A DNA stretch of 8,885 nt from Rhodoferax sp. (GTDB lineage Bacteria; Pseudomonadota; Gammaproteobacteria; Burkholderiales; Burkholderiaceae_C), in assembly GCA_028711355.1 (NCBI GenBank), contig JAQTSL010000140.1:1-8885 (forward strand), in the 5' to 3' direction. The first letter of the stretch is position 1; the number at the start of each line of letters is the position of its first letter. The translations under genes were made by a program, and so were the position numbers. Under the pieces are notes generated by a model. It was not told the origin of the DNA, searched no databases, and saw only the letters and a list, made by a program, of their open reading frames with translations. Of this stretch, positions 1 to 5,409 are shown piece by piece.

Positions 1-942
1 CTTGCCGGGCATGATGGAACTGCCGGGCTCGTTTTGCGGCAACTGCAATTCGCCCAGGCCGGCCCGTGGGCCGCTGCCCATCAAGCGTATGTCATTGCCG
101 ATTTTGGTCAAGGCAATGGACAGCATTTTCAGGCTGGCATGAAAAGCCACCAGTGCCTCATGCCCGGCCAGGGCGGCAAACAGGTTGTCCGCCTGCGCCA
201 GCGGCAAATGGAGTTGGTTTGCTAATCTGGCCGCCACCCGTGCGCCGAACTCCGGGTGCGTGTTCAGGCCGGTGCCCACTGCCGTGCCACCCATAGCCAG
301 TCGATGAACAGCCAGCAAGGCGTGTTCGATCTGGCTGGCGCACAGCGCAAGTTGCGCCTCATAGCCACCGAGTTCCTGACCCAGCGTGAGGGGGGTGGCG
401 TCCTGCAAATGGGTGCGGCCGATCTTGATGACATCGGCAAAGGCCTGTGCCTTGGTGGCCAGCGCGCTACGCAATCCGTGCAGCGCCGGAAACAGACCAG
501 ATTTGACTTGCAACGCCACGGCGATGTGCATGGCGCTGGGAAACACATCGTTGGAAGATTGGCCCCGATTGACATCATCATTGGGATGACTGTTGCGCCC
601 AGCCAGCCTGGCCACTACTTCATTGACGTTCATGTTGCTTTGCGTGCCTGAGCCGGTTTGCCAGACTGACAGCGGAAATTCAGCATCAAACTCGCCCGCA
701 GCCACGCGCTGTGCGGCCTTGGCAATGGCTCGCGCCTTGGTTGCATCAAGCAAATTGAGTTCGCAATTCACTATGGCTGCGGCCCACTTGACCCAGGCCA
801 GCGCATGAATCACCGGCAACGGCATACGTTGCTCACCAATGACAAAAAAATGCAGGCTGCGCGCGGTTTGGGCACCCCACAGCGCCGCTTCGGGGATACC
901 AATCGGGCCAAAACTGTCGGTTTCTGTGCGCATACTTAACAT
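1..942 (-). CDS. fumC: Class II fumarate hydratase (fumarase C), 3' end outside window
   Basis: This gene encodes fumarase C, which hydrates fumarate reversibly to L-malate in the TCA cycle; the family is cytosolic, homotetrameric and iron-free. The visible 314 codons are open throughout and end at the window edge inside the family signature GSSIMPGK, so about 150 C-terminal residues are missing. Other family motifs are visible: LWGAQTARS near the N-terminus, QTGSGTQSNMNVNEV, HPNDDVN, QSSNDVF, and GRTHLQDATPLTLGQE with the active-site histidine at about residue 178. The match to E. coli FumC is closer than to aspartase (for example LWGAQTxRS and GTAVGTGLNTHPE). The start is ATG at 942; an in-frame ATG at 933 is an alternative, and neither has a strong ribosome binding site. 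The loop between NEV and HPNDDVN is about ten residues shorter than I recall for the E. coli enzyme. The hydrolase gene lies 53 bases upstream. Confidence 0.93.
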   Translation of the reverse strand, partial: MLSMRTETDSFGPIGIPEAALWGAQTARSLHFFVIGEQRMPLPVIHALAWVKWAAAIVNCELNLLDATKARAIAKAAQRVAAGEFDAEFPLSVWQTGSGTQSNMNVNEVVARLAGRNSHPNDDVNRGQSSNDVFPSAMHIAVALQVKSGLFPALHGLRSALATKAQAFADVIKIGRTHLQDATPLTLGQELGGYEAQLALCASQIEHALLAVHRLAMGGTAVGTGLNTHPEFGARVAARLANQLHLPLAQADNLFAALAGHEALVAFHASLKMLSIALTKIGNDIRLMGSGPRAGLGELQLPQNEPGSSIMPGK

Positions 943-995
943 GGCAAATGTCTTTCAATTTGGTTTGCATCGTGGCGCAAGCACCGCCAGACAGC

Positions 996-1817
996 TCAAA
1001 TCTTCAGGAAATCGAGCAAGTCTGTGGTCAGGCGCGCCTTGTGCGTGGCAAACAGGCCGTGTGGTGCGCCCTCGTACTCAAGCAAGATGGCCTGCGCAAT
1101 GCCCTTGGCCGTGAGTCGGCTTGAGGCATTGATTGGCACTATCTGGTCGTTGGTTCCGTGAATGATCAGTGTGGGCACCTTGAAGGCAGCCAGTTCAGGG
1201 CGGAAATCGGTCGTGGTGAAAGACTTGGCGCAGCCCAGGGTGGCCTGTAGGCTGGCTTGCATTGACACACTTCGTGCCCATTCCAGCAGTTGCGAGCTCA
1301 CCGGCTGTGCGGCCGCAGTGACTGCAAAAAATTTGTCAAAAAAGCCGGCCAAAAACTTGGGACGGTCGTCCTGGATCGCTTGTGCCGTCTTGTCAAACGC
1401 AGCTTGTTCCGCGCCCAGCGGGTTATCGACAGTTTTCAGCCGGTAGGGCAGGCTGGCAGACACCAGCACCGCTTTGGCGACCGACTTGCCGTTGTGGCGC
1501 GACAGGTAGCGCGCCACTTCGCCGCCGCCCATGGAGAAGCCGACGATGACCGCATCCCTGGCGCCGGTTTGCTTGATTACTGTAGCCAGGTCGTCCGCCA
1601 GGGTGTCATAGTCGTACCCGCTCCAGGGCTGGGTGGAGCGGCCAAAGCCGCGCCGGTCATAGGCAATGGCCCGGTAGCCTGCATTGGCAAGCGCCATGGC
1701 CTGGTCGTCCCAGCTATCCGACGACAAGGGCCAGCCGTGGATCATGATGACCGGTTGGCCTGCGCCCCAGTCCTTGACATAAAGCCCGGTTTTGTCAGCG
1801 GTGATGATCCTGGACAT
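996..1817 (-). CDS. Alpha/beta hydrolase, arylesterase / non-heme haloperoxidase type
   Basis: This is a 273-residue alpha/beta-hydrolase-fold protein, full length for the family often annotated as arylesterase or cofactor-free chloroperoxidase. The order is classical: oxyanion-hole segment HGWP at 27-30, DRRGFGRS at about 54-61, nucleophile elbow GFSMGG with Ser95, acid Asp224 in GTNDQIVP, and catalytic His253 in APHG. The family hydrolyses small esters and lactones and can show perhydrolase activity. The true substrate cannot be read from sequence. No signal peptide is seen, so it is probably cytosolic. The ATG at 1817 follows an AGGCAGG-like stretch and lies 32 bases after the cupin remnant's stop, so the genes may share a transcript. 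fumC follows on the same strand. The family call is secure; the physiological role is not. Confidence 0.9.
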   Translation of the reverse strand: MSRIITADKTGLYVKDWGAGQPVIMIHGWPLSSDSWDDQAMALANAGYRAIAYDRRGFGRSTQPWSGYDYDTLADDLATVIKQTGARDAVIVGFSMGGGEVARYLSRHNGKSVAKAVLVSASLPYRLKTVDNPLGAEQAAFDKTAQAIQDDRPKFLAGFFDKFFAVTAAAQPVSSQLLEWARSVSMQASLQATLGCAKSFTTTDFRPELAAFKVPTLIIHGTNDQIVPINASSRLTAKGIAQAILLEYEGAPHGLFATHKARLTTDLLDFLKI

Positions 1818-1849
1818 GATGGCCTGCCTGGTTGATGGTTTGAGGCCAG

Positions 1850-2074
1850 TTATTCGGTGGCCTTGTCGTCAAAATGCTCGTCGTCGGCAATGGCATCGGC
1901 GCGCGTGGCATACACCACACCTTCACGATGGTTGGGTGGCGAGTGCAGCGAGTAGAGCGCCATCAGCACCAGTTGGGTATGTTTGCCGGTGTACAACACT
2001 TGGCGAAACCGGGTGTTGCTGGACGCCAGGGCTTCAATGTTCTGGATAAAGCCCTTGCCCGTAGCTGGCTTCAT
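1850..2074 (-). pseudogene. Cupin-domain protein with the barrel deleted in frame (remnant)
   Basis: This 74-codon open frame starts MKPATGKGFIQNIEAL, continues FRQVLYTGKHTQLVLMAL and jumps directly to YSLHSPPNHREGVVYATRADA...DDEHFDDKATE. From memory, the first part is the start of a roughly 130-residue cupin family (annotated as cupin or mannose-6-phosphate isomerase-like), where LVLMAL is followed by KPGEEIGAEVH and the metal-binding cupin barrel. The second part is that family's C-terminal tail (LYxLYAPPNHRDGVVHxTRADAEADDEHFDGKTTE). About 60 residues holding both cupin motifs and the metal-binding His/Glu residues are absent while the frame is kept, consistent with an internal deletion. 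A CTC codon sits at the junction and could be a microhomology scar. The ATG overlaps the stop of the upstream DUF3309 gene as ATGA, which suggests translational coupling, so a short peptide may still be made. A cupin function is very unlikely. Confidence 0.75.
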
Positions 2075-2229
2075 ATGCGGCCCACCAACAGCAGCACCAC
2101 AATGATGATCACCACCAGCCCCAAACCACCGCTTGGCCCGTAGCCCCAGCCGCGGCTGTGTGGCCAGGCCGGTATGACACCGATCAGCATCAAAATCAGC
2201 ACAATCAAAAGTATGGCTCCCAAACTCAT
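2071..2229 (-). CDS. DUF3309-type small hydrophobic protein
   Basis: This is a 52-residue protein beginning MSLGAILLIVLILMLIGVIPAWPHSRGWGYGPSG in two visible blocks: a first membrane segment (about 4-19), the proline/aromatic turn PAWPHSRGWGYGPSGG (about 20-35), and a second membrane segment (about 36-50) ending VGRI. This matches the DUF3309 family as I know it, in which the W-x-H-S-x-x-W-G-Y-x-P-S-G-G turn between two helices is the hallmark. The function is unknown; the inner membrane is the likely location. The start is secure because a strong AAGGAG (2236-2241) sits 6 bases upstream of the ATG. The stop TGA overlaps the start of the cupin remnant (ATGA). The gene lies 32 bases after the collagen-like lipoprotein gene, so they are probably co-transcribed. 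Confidence 0.88.
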   Translation of the reverse strand: MSLGAILLIVLILMLIGVIPAWPHSRGWGYGPSGGLGLVVIIIVVLLLVGRI

Positions 2230-2261
2230 GGTGTTCTCCTTGAATGACAGTGGGTGTGAGC

Positions 2262-2588
2262 TTAGTTGGCAGGGGCTGAGGCGGGTGGCAGCACGATGAT
2301 GGTGGTGGCATCGCCGGATTTGCCAGTCGCGCCCCTGCTGCCGTCATTGCCTTGGTTGCCTTGGTCATCTCTGGCGCCAGTATTGCCAGTATTGCCAGTA
2401 TTGCCAGTATTGCCAGTATTGCCTGTGTTCCCAGTGGCACCGGTGGGGCCGTCCGGGCCGGGCACTGCTATCGGGGTTGCGGGCACTTTGATCACGGTCG
2501 GGCGGTCACAAGCGGCCAAACTCAAACCAACCAGCAGGGCAGCGAGGGTGTATTTCCTGTCATTCCTGGAACGTGCGGGTCGGACCAC
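2262..2588 (-). CDS. Collagen-like Gly-X-Y repeat lipoprotein; start codon doubtful
   Basis: The open frame gives 108 residues from a GTG at 2588. The N-terminus carries a lipoprotein signal peptide, RKYTLAALLVGLSLAAC, with lipobox LAAC and lipidated Cys27. After a short linker (DRPTVIKVPATPIAVP) a collagen-like tract of Gly-X-Y triplets starts at GPD, runs through six GNT triplets, is broken once by DDQ, and resumes until GDA. The tail ATTIIVLPPASAPAN is Pro/Ala-rich. It is probably an envelope-anchored, possibly surface-exposed thread; whether so short a tract forms a triple helix is open. The natural start may have been codon 11: it now reads AGG (2556-2558), is preceded by AGGA at ribosome-binding distance, and would give the typical MKYTLAALL if it were ATG. 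The GTG used here has no clear ribosome binding site and adds ten charged residues. I do not know a specific name or function. Confidence 0.7.
   Translation of the reverse strand: MVRPARSRNDRKYTLAALLVGLSLAACDRPTVIKVPATPIAVPGPDGPTGATGNTGNTGNTGNTGNTGNTGARDDQGNQGNDGSRGATGKSGDATTIIVLPPASAPAN
2382..2426 (-). repeat. 9-base tandem repeat encoding Gly-Asn-Thr
   Basis: Four perfect consecutive copies of ATTGCCAGT on the plus strand (2382-2417) are followed by a degenerate ATTGCCTGT and then GTTCCCAGT. Read on the minus strand the unit gives Thr-Gly-Asn, so gain or loss of a unit keeps the collagen-like frame. The tract is a candidate for slippage-driven length variation in the lipoprotein. Confidence 0.9.
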
Positions 2589-2669
2589 TCGCGCGAGCGA
2601 TGTGCTCTGACCCCAACTGATTAAGCGTTGGGTTGTCTAGTTCTTGCCATCGCTGGCCTTGGTGCGGGT

Positions 2670-3155
2670 TCAGTAGCGGCGCGCAACCCCGTTGTCAATT
2701 TGGACTCGGTCACCAACGCGGATGTCTGCGTTGCTGCTTTGGGTCACGCTCTGGTAGCTACCGTTGTTGAGGCGGACCGTCAATTTGTAGGCATTGACTT
2801 GCTGCGCACCACGTTGATTTTTCTCGACCTGGTGGCCCGCATAGGCGCCCCCGGCTGCGCCAAGCACAGTGGCCACTGTGTTGCCGTCACCCCCACCGAC
2901 CTGGTTCCCAAGGATGCCCCCGACCACCGCACCGGCGATCGTGCCAGCACCGATGCTGCTGTTGCCCGCACCCGTGTTCTGGCTCACCAGATCAATCGAC
3001 TGGACAACACCGTATTGGGTATAGGCATTGGTGGTTTGCGGATAAGCAGACGCAGCAGGCGCTGCGCTGGTTTGGCTGGGCATATCGGCGCAAGCACCAA
3101 GTGCCAGCGCGGCAACCACCACAGAGAGGGCTTTAAACTTGTTCAGATATTTCAT
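2670..3155 (-). CDS. Glycine-zipper 2TM outer-membrane lipoprotein (17 kDa antigen / SlyB-like)
   Basis: This 161-residue protein has a lipoprotein signal peptide, MKYLNKFKALSVVVAALALGAC, with lipobox LGAC and lipidated Cys22. A Ser/Ala/Pro/Thr-rich spacer follows, and then the domain start GVVQSIDLV at about residue 49. The glycine-zipper segment spans about 68-108, with small residues every three to four positions (GAGTIAGAVVGGILGNQVGG ... GAAGGAYAGHQVE). The C-terminal part (YKLTVRLNNGSYQSVTQ...IRVGDRVQI) looks like the small beta domain that follows the zipper in SlyB/PcpY-type proteins. The family anchors in the outer membrane and contributes to envelope integrity, often under stress control. 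The start ATG has CGGAG upstream. It lies 68 bases downstream of the BON-domain gene and 81 bases upstream of the collagen-like gene. The class is clear; orthology to slyB itself is not shown. Confidence 0.88.
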   Translation of the reverse strand: MKYLNKFKALSVVVAALALGACADMPSQTSAAPAASAYPQTTNAYTQYGVVQSIDLVSQNTGAGNSSIGAGTIAGAVVGGILGNQVGGGDGNTVATVLGAAGGAYAGHQVEKNQRGAQQVNAYKLTVRLNNGSYQSVTQSSNADIRVGDRVQIDNGVARRY

Positions 3156-3223
3156 GATTTGACTCCGGTTATTTCTTGATGCTCACGTCATTGCTGACTC
3201 AGGCGCGGCGGGTTTGATTCGTC

Positions 3224-3538
3224 TCAGGGGCGTACAGCGATCTCGTTCTTGACCAGCTTGACATGGTTGACGTTGCGTGCAATGTTCTCGGCGGCATTTT
3301 TTTCGGTCAGACTGGTGGCGAAGCCAGAGAGCAGGACGGTGCCATTGAGCGTTTCAACGCTGATCGACGCGGCACTGACCAATTTGCTGTCTGCCATACG
3401 CGCCTTAACCAGTGTCGTGATGCCAGCGTCGTCCACATAAGCGCCGACGCCCTGCTGACCGCGGCCGACCGCACAGCCGCCAGTGGCGATCAGGGCGAAA
3501 GCCATGGTGGTTGTCGCGAGAATAGTTTTGATGTGCAC
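3224..3538 (-). CDS. BON-domain lipoprotein (OsmY-like)
   Basis: This 104-residue protein starts MHIKTILATTTMAFALIATGGC, a signal peptide with a somewhat atypical lipobox (TGGC, probable Cys22). One BON domain follows from about residue 36 to the end: DDAGITTLVKARMADSK, then SISVETLNGTVLLSGFATS with its conserved central glycine, then ENIARNVNHVKLVKNEIAV. BON domains bind phospholipid or periplasmic ligands and are typical of OsmY/DolP-like envelope maintenance proteins. The start codon is GTG at 3538, supported by TTGGAG about 8 bases upstream. It is the first gene after the candidate terminator of the lipid A operon, so it probably has its own promoter, followed by the glycine-zipper gene. 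Periplasmic or outer-membrane location is inferred from the signal peptide. Confidence 0.88.
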   Translation of the reverse strand: MHIKTILATTTMAFALIATGGCAVGRGQQGVGAYVDDAGITTLVKARMADSKLVSAASISVETLNGTVLLSGFATSLTEKNAAENIARNVNHVKLVKNEIAVRP

Positions 3539-3556
3539 AGTGGTACTCCAATGAAG

Positions 3557-3581
3557 TCGGGTGATAAAAACCCATCACCGA
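3557..3581 (-). promoter_or_regulatory. Hairpin in the leader of the BON-domain gene
   Basis: On the minus strand GGTGAT and ATCACC enclose an 8-base loop, GGGTTTTT; TCG/CGA extends the stem with one bulge. It lies just upstream of the ribosome binding site of the BON-domain gene. It could be a leader structure, but a chance hairpin is not excluded. I see no clear sigma-70 promoter in 3605-3748, which otherwise holds nothing recognisable. Confidence 0.25.
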
Positions 3582-3585
3582 GGGG

Positions 3586-3604
3586 AAAAAAGCGGCGCCG
3601 CGCT
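3586..3604 (-). terminator. Candidate rho-independent terminator of the lpx-rnhB-methyltransferase transcript
   Basis: Read on the minus strand, a very GC-rich self-complementary stretch, AGCGCGGCGCCGCT, is followed immediately by six T residues. The simplest fold pairs AGCG with CGCT around a 6-base loop; longer pairings would leave too small a loop, so the stem is short. It lies 145 bases downstream of the methyltransferase stop and 48 bases before the next gene, the expected place for the operon end. Confidence 0.4.
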
Positions 3605-3748
3605 CAGACGTTGGGGTGACTTTAGGAGCTCAGGGTGACAAAGTCGGTGCTCCAGCGCACGCAGAGCTAGCGTGCCAGCAACTTGATGGCGCTTCTGACC
3701 GCTGCGACCATGGCCTGGACCACTACGCTCAGGCTGAATCCCGCCCAG

Positions 3749-4570
3749 TTATGCCAGCTCCGCGGTAGCACTGGCGTGCAGGCAAATAGCGGCTGCCACC
3801 GCCACGTTGAGTGATTCCTCACCCCCCGGCTGGGCAATGCGAACGTGCCCGCTAGCGAGCGCCTCCAATTCGCCACAAACGCCCTGCCCTTCATGCCCTA
3901 GCGCCCAGGCACAGGGCATCGGCAGCTCTTTGTTTAACAGCATTTGGTGCAAAAAATCACCCCGGTGCGAGCTGGTCACCAAGAGCGACACGGTAAGCTG
4001 CTGCACCATGGCCAGATCGGCCGACTCGATCAATTGCAGCCCCCAATGCGCGCCCATGCCAGCGCGCAACACCTTCGGACTCCACAGCGCCGCGGTGCCC
4101 TTGAGGGCAATCACCTGCTTGAAACCAAAACCCGACGCACTGCGCAAGATCGAGCCCACATTACCCGCGTCTTGGACCCGGTCCAGAACGACCGTCGCGG
4201 CATCCGGTTGCAGCGTTGGCGCGGCCGGCAAGTCAAACACAAAACCCAGCCGCGCAGGCGACTCCAGGGCGCTTAAAGTGTTATACAGCGGGTCTGAAAT
4301 AACTATATTTTTAAGAGCTGCTTGCGCATACTGCGCTTGCGCTAGCGGCCTGGACTCGGGGTTTTGCCTGGACTCGGGGTTTTGCCAAAAAGACTCTGAG
4401 AAAACTCCAATGGACGGGCGTACACCACGCTGCAAAGCGGCACGCACCAGGTGGTCGCCTTCGGCCCAAATCCGCCCCTGTTGGCGGTAGTCGGTGCTGC
4501 CGCTGGCCAGGCGACGCAAGTCTTTGAGCAGCGGGTTGTCACGCGAGGTGATGTACAGTGGCAATGTCAT
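3749..4570 (-). CDS. SpoU/TrmH-family RNA 2'-O-ribose methyltransferase
   Basis: This 273-residue SPOUT-class enzyme transfers methyl from S-adenosylmethionine to a ribose 2'-OH in rRNA or tRNA; the exact nucleotide cannot be told from sequence. Residues 1-60 form the N-terminal RNA-binding (L30e-like) part, with ITSRDNPLLKDLRRL and EGDHLV. The catalytic knot domain shows motif 1 (LDRVQDAGNVGSILRSA, 129-145, with the conserved Asn and Arg), motif 2 (ALGHEGQGV, 223-231) and motif 3 (RIAQPGGEESLNVAVAAAI, 244-262). The start MTLPLYITSRDN at 4570 is preferred over an in-frame ATG at 4645 because the extra 25 codons come from the inserted repeat at 4586-4652. A weak ribosome binding site may reflect that insertion. 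An 18-base duplication adds a second QNPESR (residues 63-74) in the interdomain linker. It follows rnhB by 142 bases and is probably the last gene of the operon. Confidence 0.9.
   Translation of the reverse strand: MTLPLYITSRDNPLLKDLRRLASGSTDYRQQGRIWAEGDHLVRAALQRGVRPSIGVFSESFWQNPESRQNPESRPLAQAQYAQAALKNIVISDPLYNTLSALESPARLGFVFDLPAAPTLQPDAATVVLDRVQDAGNVGSILRSASGFGFKQVIALKGTAALWSPKVLRAGMGAHWGLQLIESADLAMVQQLTVSLLVTSSHRGDFLHQMLLNKELPMPCAWALGHEGQGVCGELEALASGHVRIAQPGGEESLNVAVAAAICLHASATAELA
4349..4384 (-). repeat. Perfect 18-base tandem duplication in the methyltransferase gene
   Basis: CCTGGACTCGGGGTTTTG occurs twice in direct succession on the plus strand (4349-4366 and 4367-4384) with no mismatch. 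It encodes QNPESR twice in the linker between the RNA-binding and catalytic domains. The perfect identity suggests a recent duplication. Confidence 0.95.
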
Positions 4571-4585
4571 AACGGGCTCACTGCA

Positions 4586-4652
4586 ATAGCTGCAAAGCCG
4601 CTGCGAAGCATGGAAAAAGCTGTCATTGCGGACTCCGGTCCGCAATCCATGG
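4586..4652 (+). repeat. Dispersed palindromic repeat, copy A (between rnhB and methyltransferase)
   Basis: This stretch matches the minus strand of 8228-8294 over about 68 bases, with roughly four in five positions identical, including GCAAAGCCGCT, AAGCATG, GCTGTCATTGCGGACTC and CCGCAATCCATGGA. It contains the perfect hairpin ATTGCGGAC-TCCG-GTCCGCAAT at 4625-4646 and ends at CCATGG. The second half-palindrome seen in copy B is missing or eroded. The rest of the rnhB-methyltransferase gap (4653-4712) holds nothing else I recognise. Confidence 0.85.
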
Positions 4653-4712
4653 ACCCGAATTCAGCTACCACCTGTGCAAAAACAGGCGCTACCGGGCCGC
4701 GTTGCTGGTATT

Positions 4713-5336
4713 TCACGTCGCCCCCGCTCGCCCCAGCAGCTCGGCCACCGGGGCAAAGGTTTTGCGGTGCTCGGGGCAGGCACCGTGCTGCTGCAAGGCG
4801 GCCAAATGCTGCGCCGTGCCGTAACCTTTGTGCCGGGCAAAGCCGTACTGCGGATACGCCAGGTCGTAGTCCACACACCAGCGGTCGCGCGTGACTTTGG
4901 CCAGAATCGACGCCGCAGAAATGGCCGCCACCAGCGCGTCGCCTTTGATAATCGCCTGCGCCCGCATCGGCAACTCTGGCAGGCGGTTGCCGTCCACCAG
5001 CACCAGCTTCGGGCTCAAGCGCAGGCCTTGTACCGCGCGGCGCATGGCCAGCAGGGTGGCCTGCAATATGTTGAATTCTTCAATTTCAGCCACGCTGGCC
5101 TGCGCTACCGCGCAACACAGGGCTTTGGCGCGAATCTCATGAAACAGTTGTTCACGGCGCAGGGCGGTCAATTTTTTGGAGTCGGCCAGCCCGGCAACTG
5201 GATAGAGGTCGTCCAGAATGACCGCAGCGGCCACCACCGGCCCGGCCAGCGGGCCGCGGCCAGCCTCATCGACGCCAGCAATCAAGCCACTGACGCCCCA
5301 TTGCAGGGCGATTTGCTGCATGCTGGCTTGGGCCAT
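4713..5336 (-). CDS. rnhB: Ribonuclease HII
   Basis: RNase HII cleaves the RNA strand of RNA-DNA hybrids and starts removal of single ribonucleotides misincorporated in DNA. From the chosen start the protein has 207 residues, close to the usual 200. The four acidic active-site residues are visible: Asp23 and Glu24 in GVDEAGRGPLAGPV, Asp115 in LVLVDGN, and Asp151 in SILAKVTRDRW. LADSKKLT and FARHKGYGT are further family motifs. The start is uncertain: in-frame ATGs at 5438, 5384, 5336 and 5321 all lack a good ribosome binding site. I prefer 5336 or 5321 because family members begin shortly before the GVDEAGRG motif. A start at 5438 would overlap lpxB by 29 bases, allowing coupling. The lpxB-rnhB order is common in proteobacteria and fits co-transcription. 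Confidence 0.93.
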   Translation of the reverse strand: MAQASMQQIALQWGVSGLIAGVDEAGRGPLAGPVVAAAVILDDLYPVAGLADSKKLTALRREQLFHEIRAKALCCAVAQASVAEIEEFNILQATLLAMRRAVQGLRLSPKLVLVDGNRLPELPMRAQAIIKGDALVAAISAASILAKVTRDRWCVDYDLAYPQYGFARHKGYGTAQHLAALQQHGACPEHRKTFAPVAELLGRAGAT

Positions 5337-5409
5337 GGCGCGCTGGCGGGTCTTGCGCGTTACAGCCAAGGCCAAACCGGGCATGGCAGCACCGTGCGCG
5401 TCGATCAGA

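Noticed and set aside
2382..2435. CRISPR-like array
   Set aside because: Units are 9 bases, directly adjacent with no spacers, and lie inside a Gly-X-Y coding tract.
1850..2440. One long minus-strand open frame of 196 codons spanning three genes
   Set aside because: Only the last 74 codons have homology (cupin remnant). The upstream part reads the collagen-like and DUF3309 genes out of frame, giving low-complexity Ala-Ile-Leu runs.
2588..2597. Palindrome CTCGCGCGAG as an operator
   Set aside because: It is a single short GC-rich palindrome with no second copy, likely by chance at this GC content.
2603..2628. Hairpin CCCAAC...GTTGGG after the glycine-zipper gene as a terminator
   Set aside because: The stem is six pairs with a nine-base loop and no T-run follows on the minus strand.
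3541..3550. TGGTACTCCA, a 10-base match to the hairpin core, before the BON-domain gene
   Set aside because: The match does not extend, has no flanking inverted arms, and is explained by the ribosome binding site GGAG on the minus strand.
3667..3894. 75-codon minus-strand frame crossing the end of the methyltransferase gene
   Set aside because: Most of it overlaps the methyltransferase in another frame. The unique tail (about 27 residues) is hydrophobic but matches nothing I recognise and has no own start signal.
3807..4490. Long plus-strand open frame opposite the methyltransferase
   Set aside because: It is antisense to a gene with clear SPOUT motifs, and its translation has no recognisable domain.
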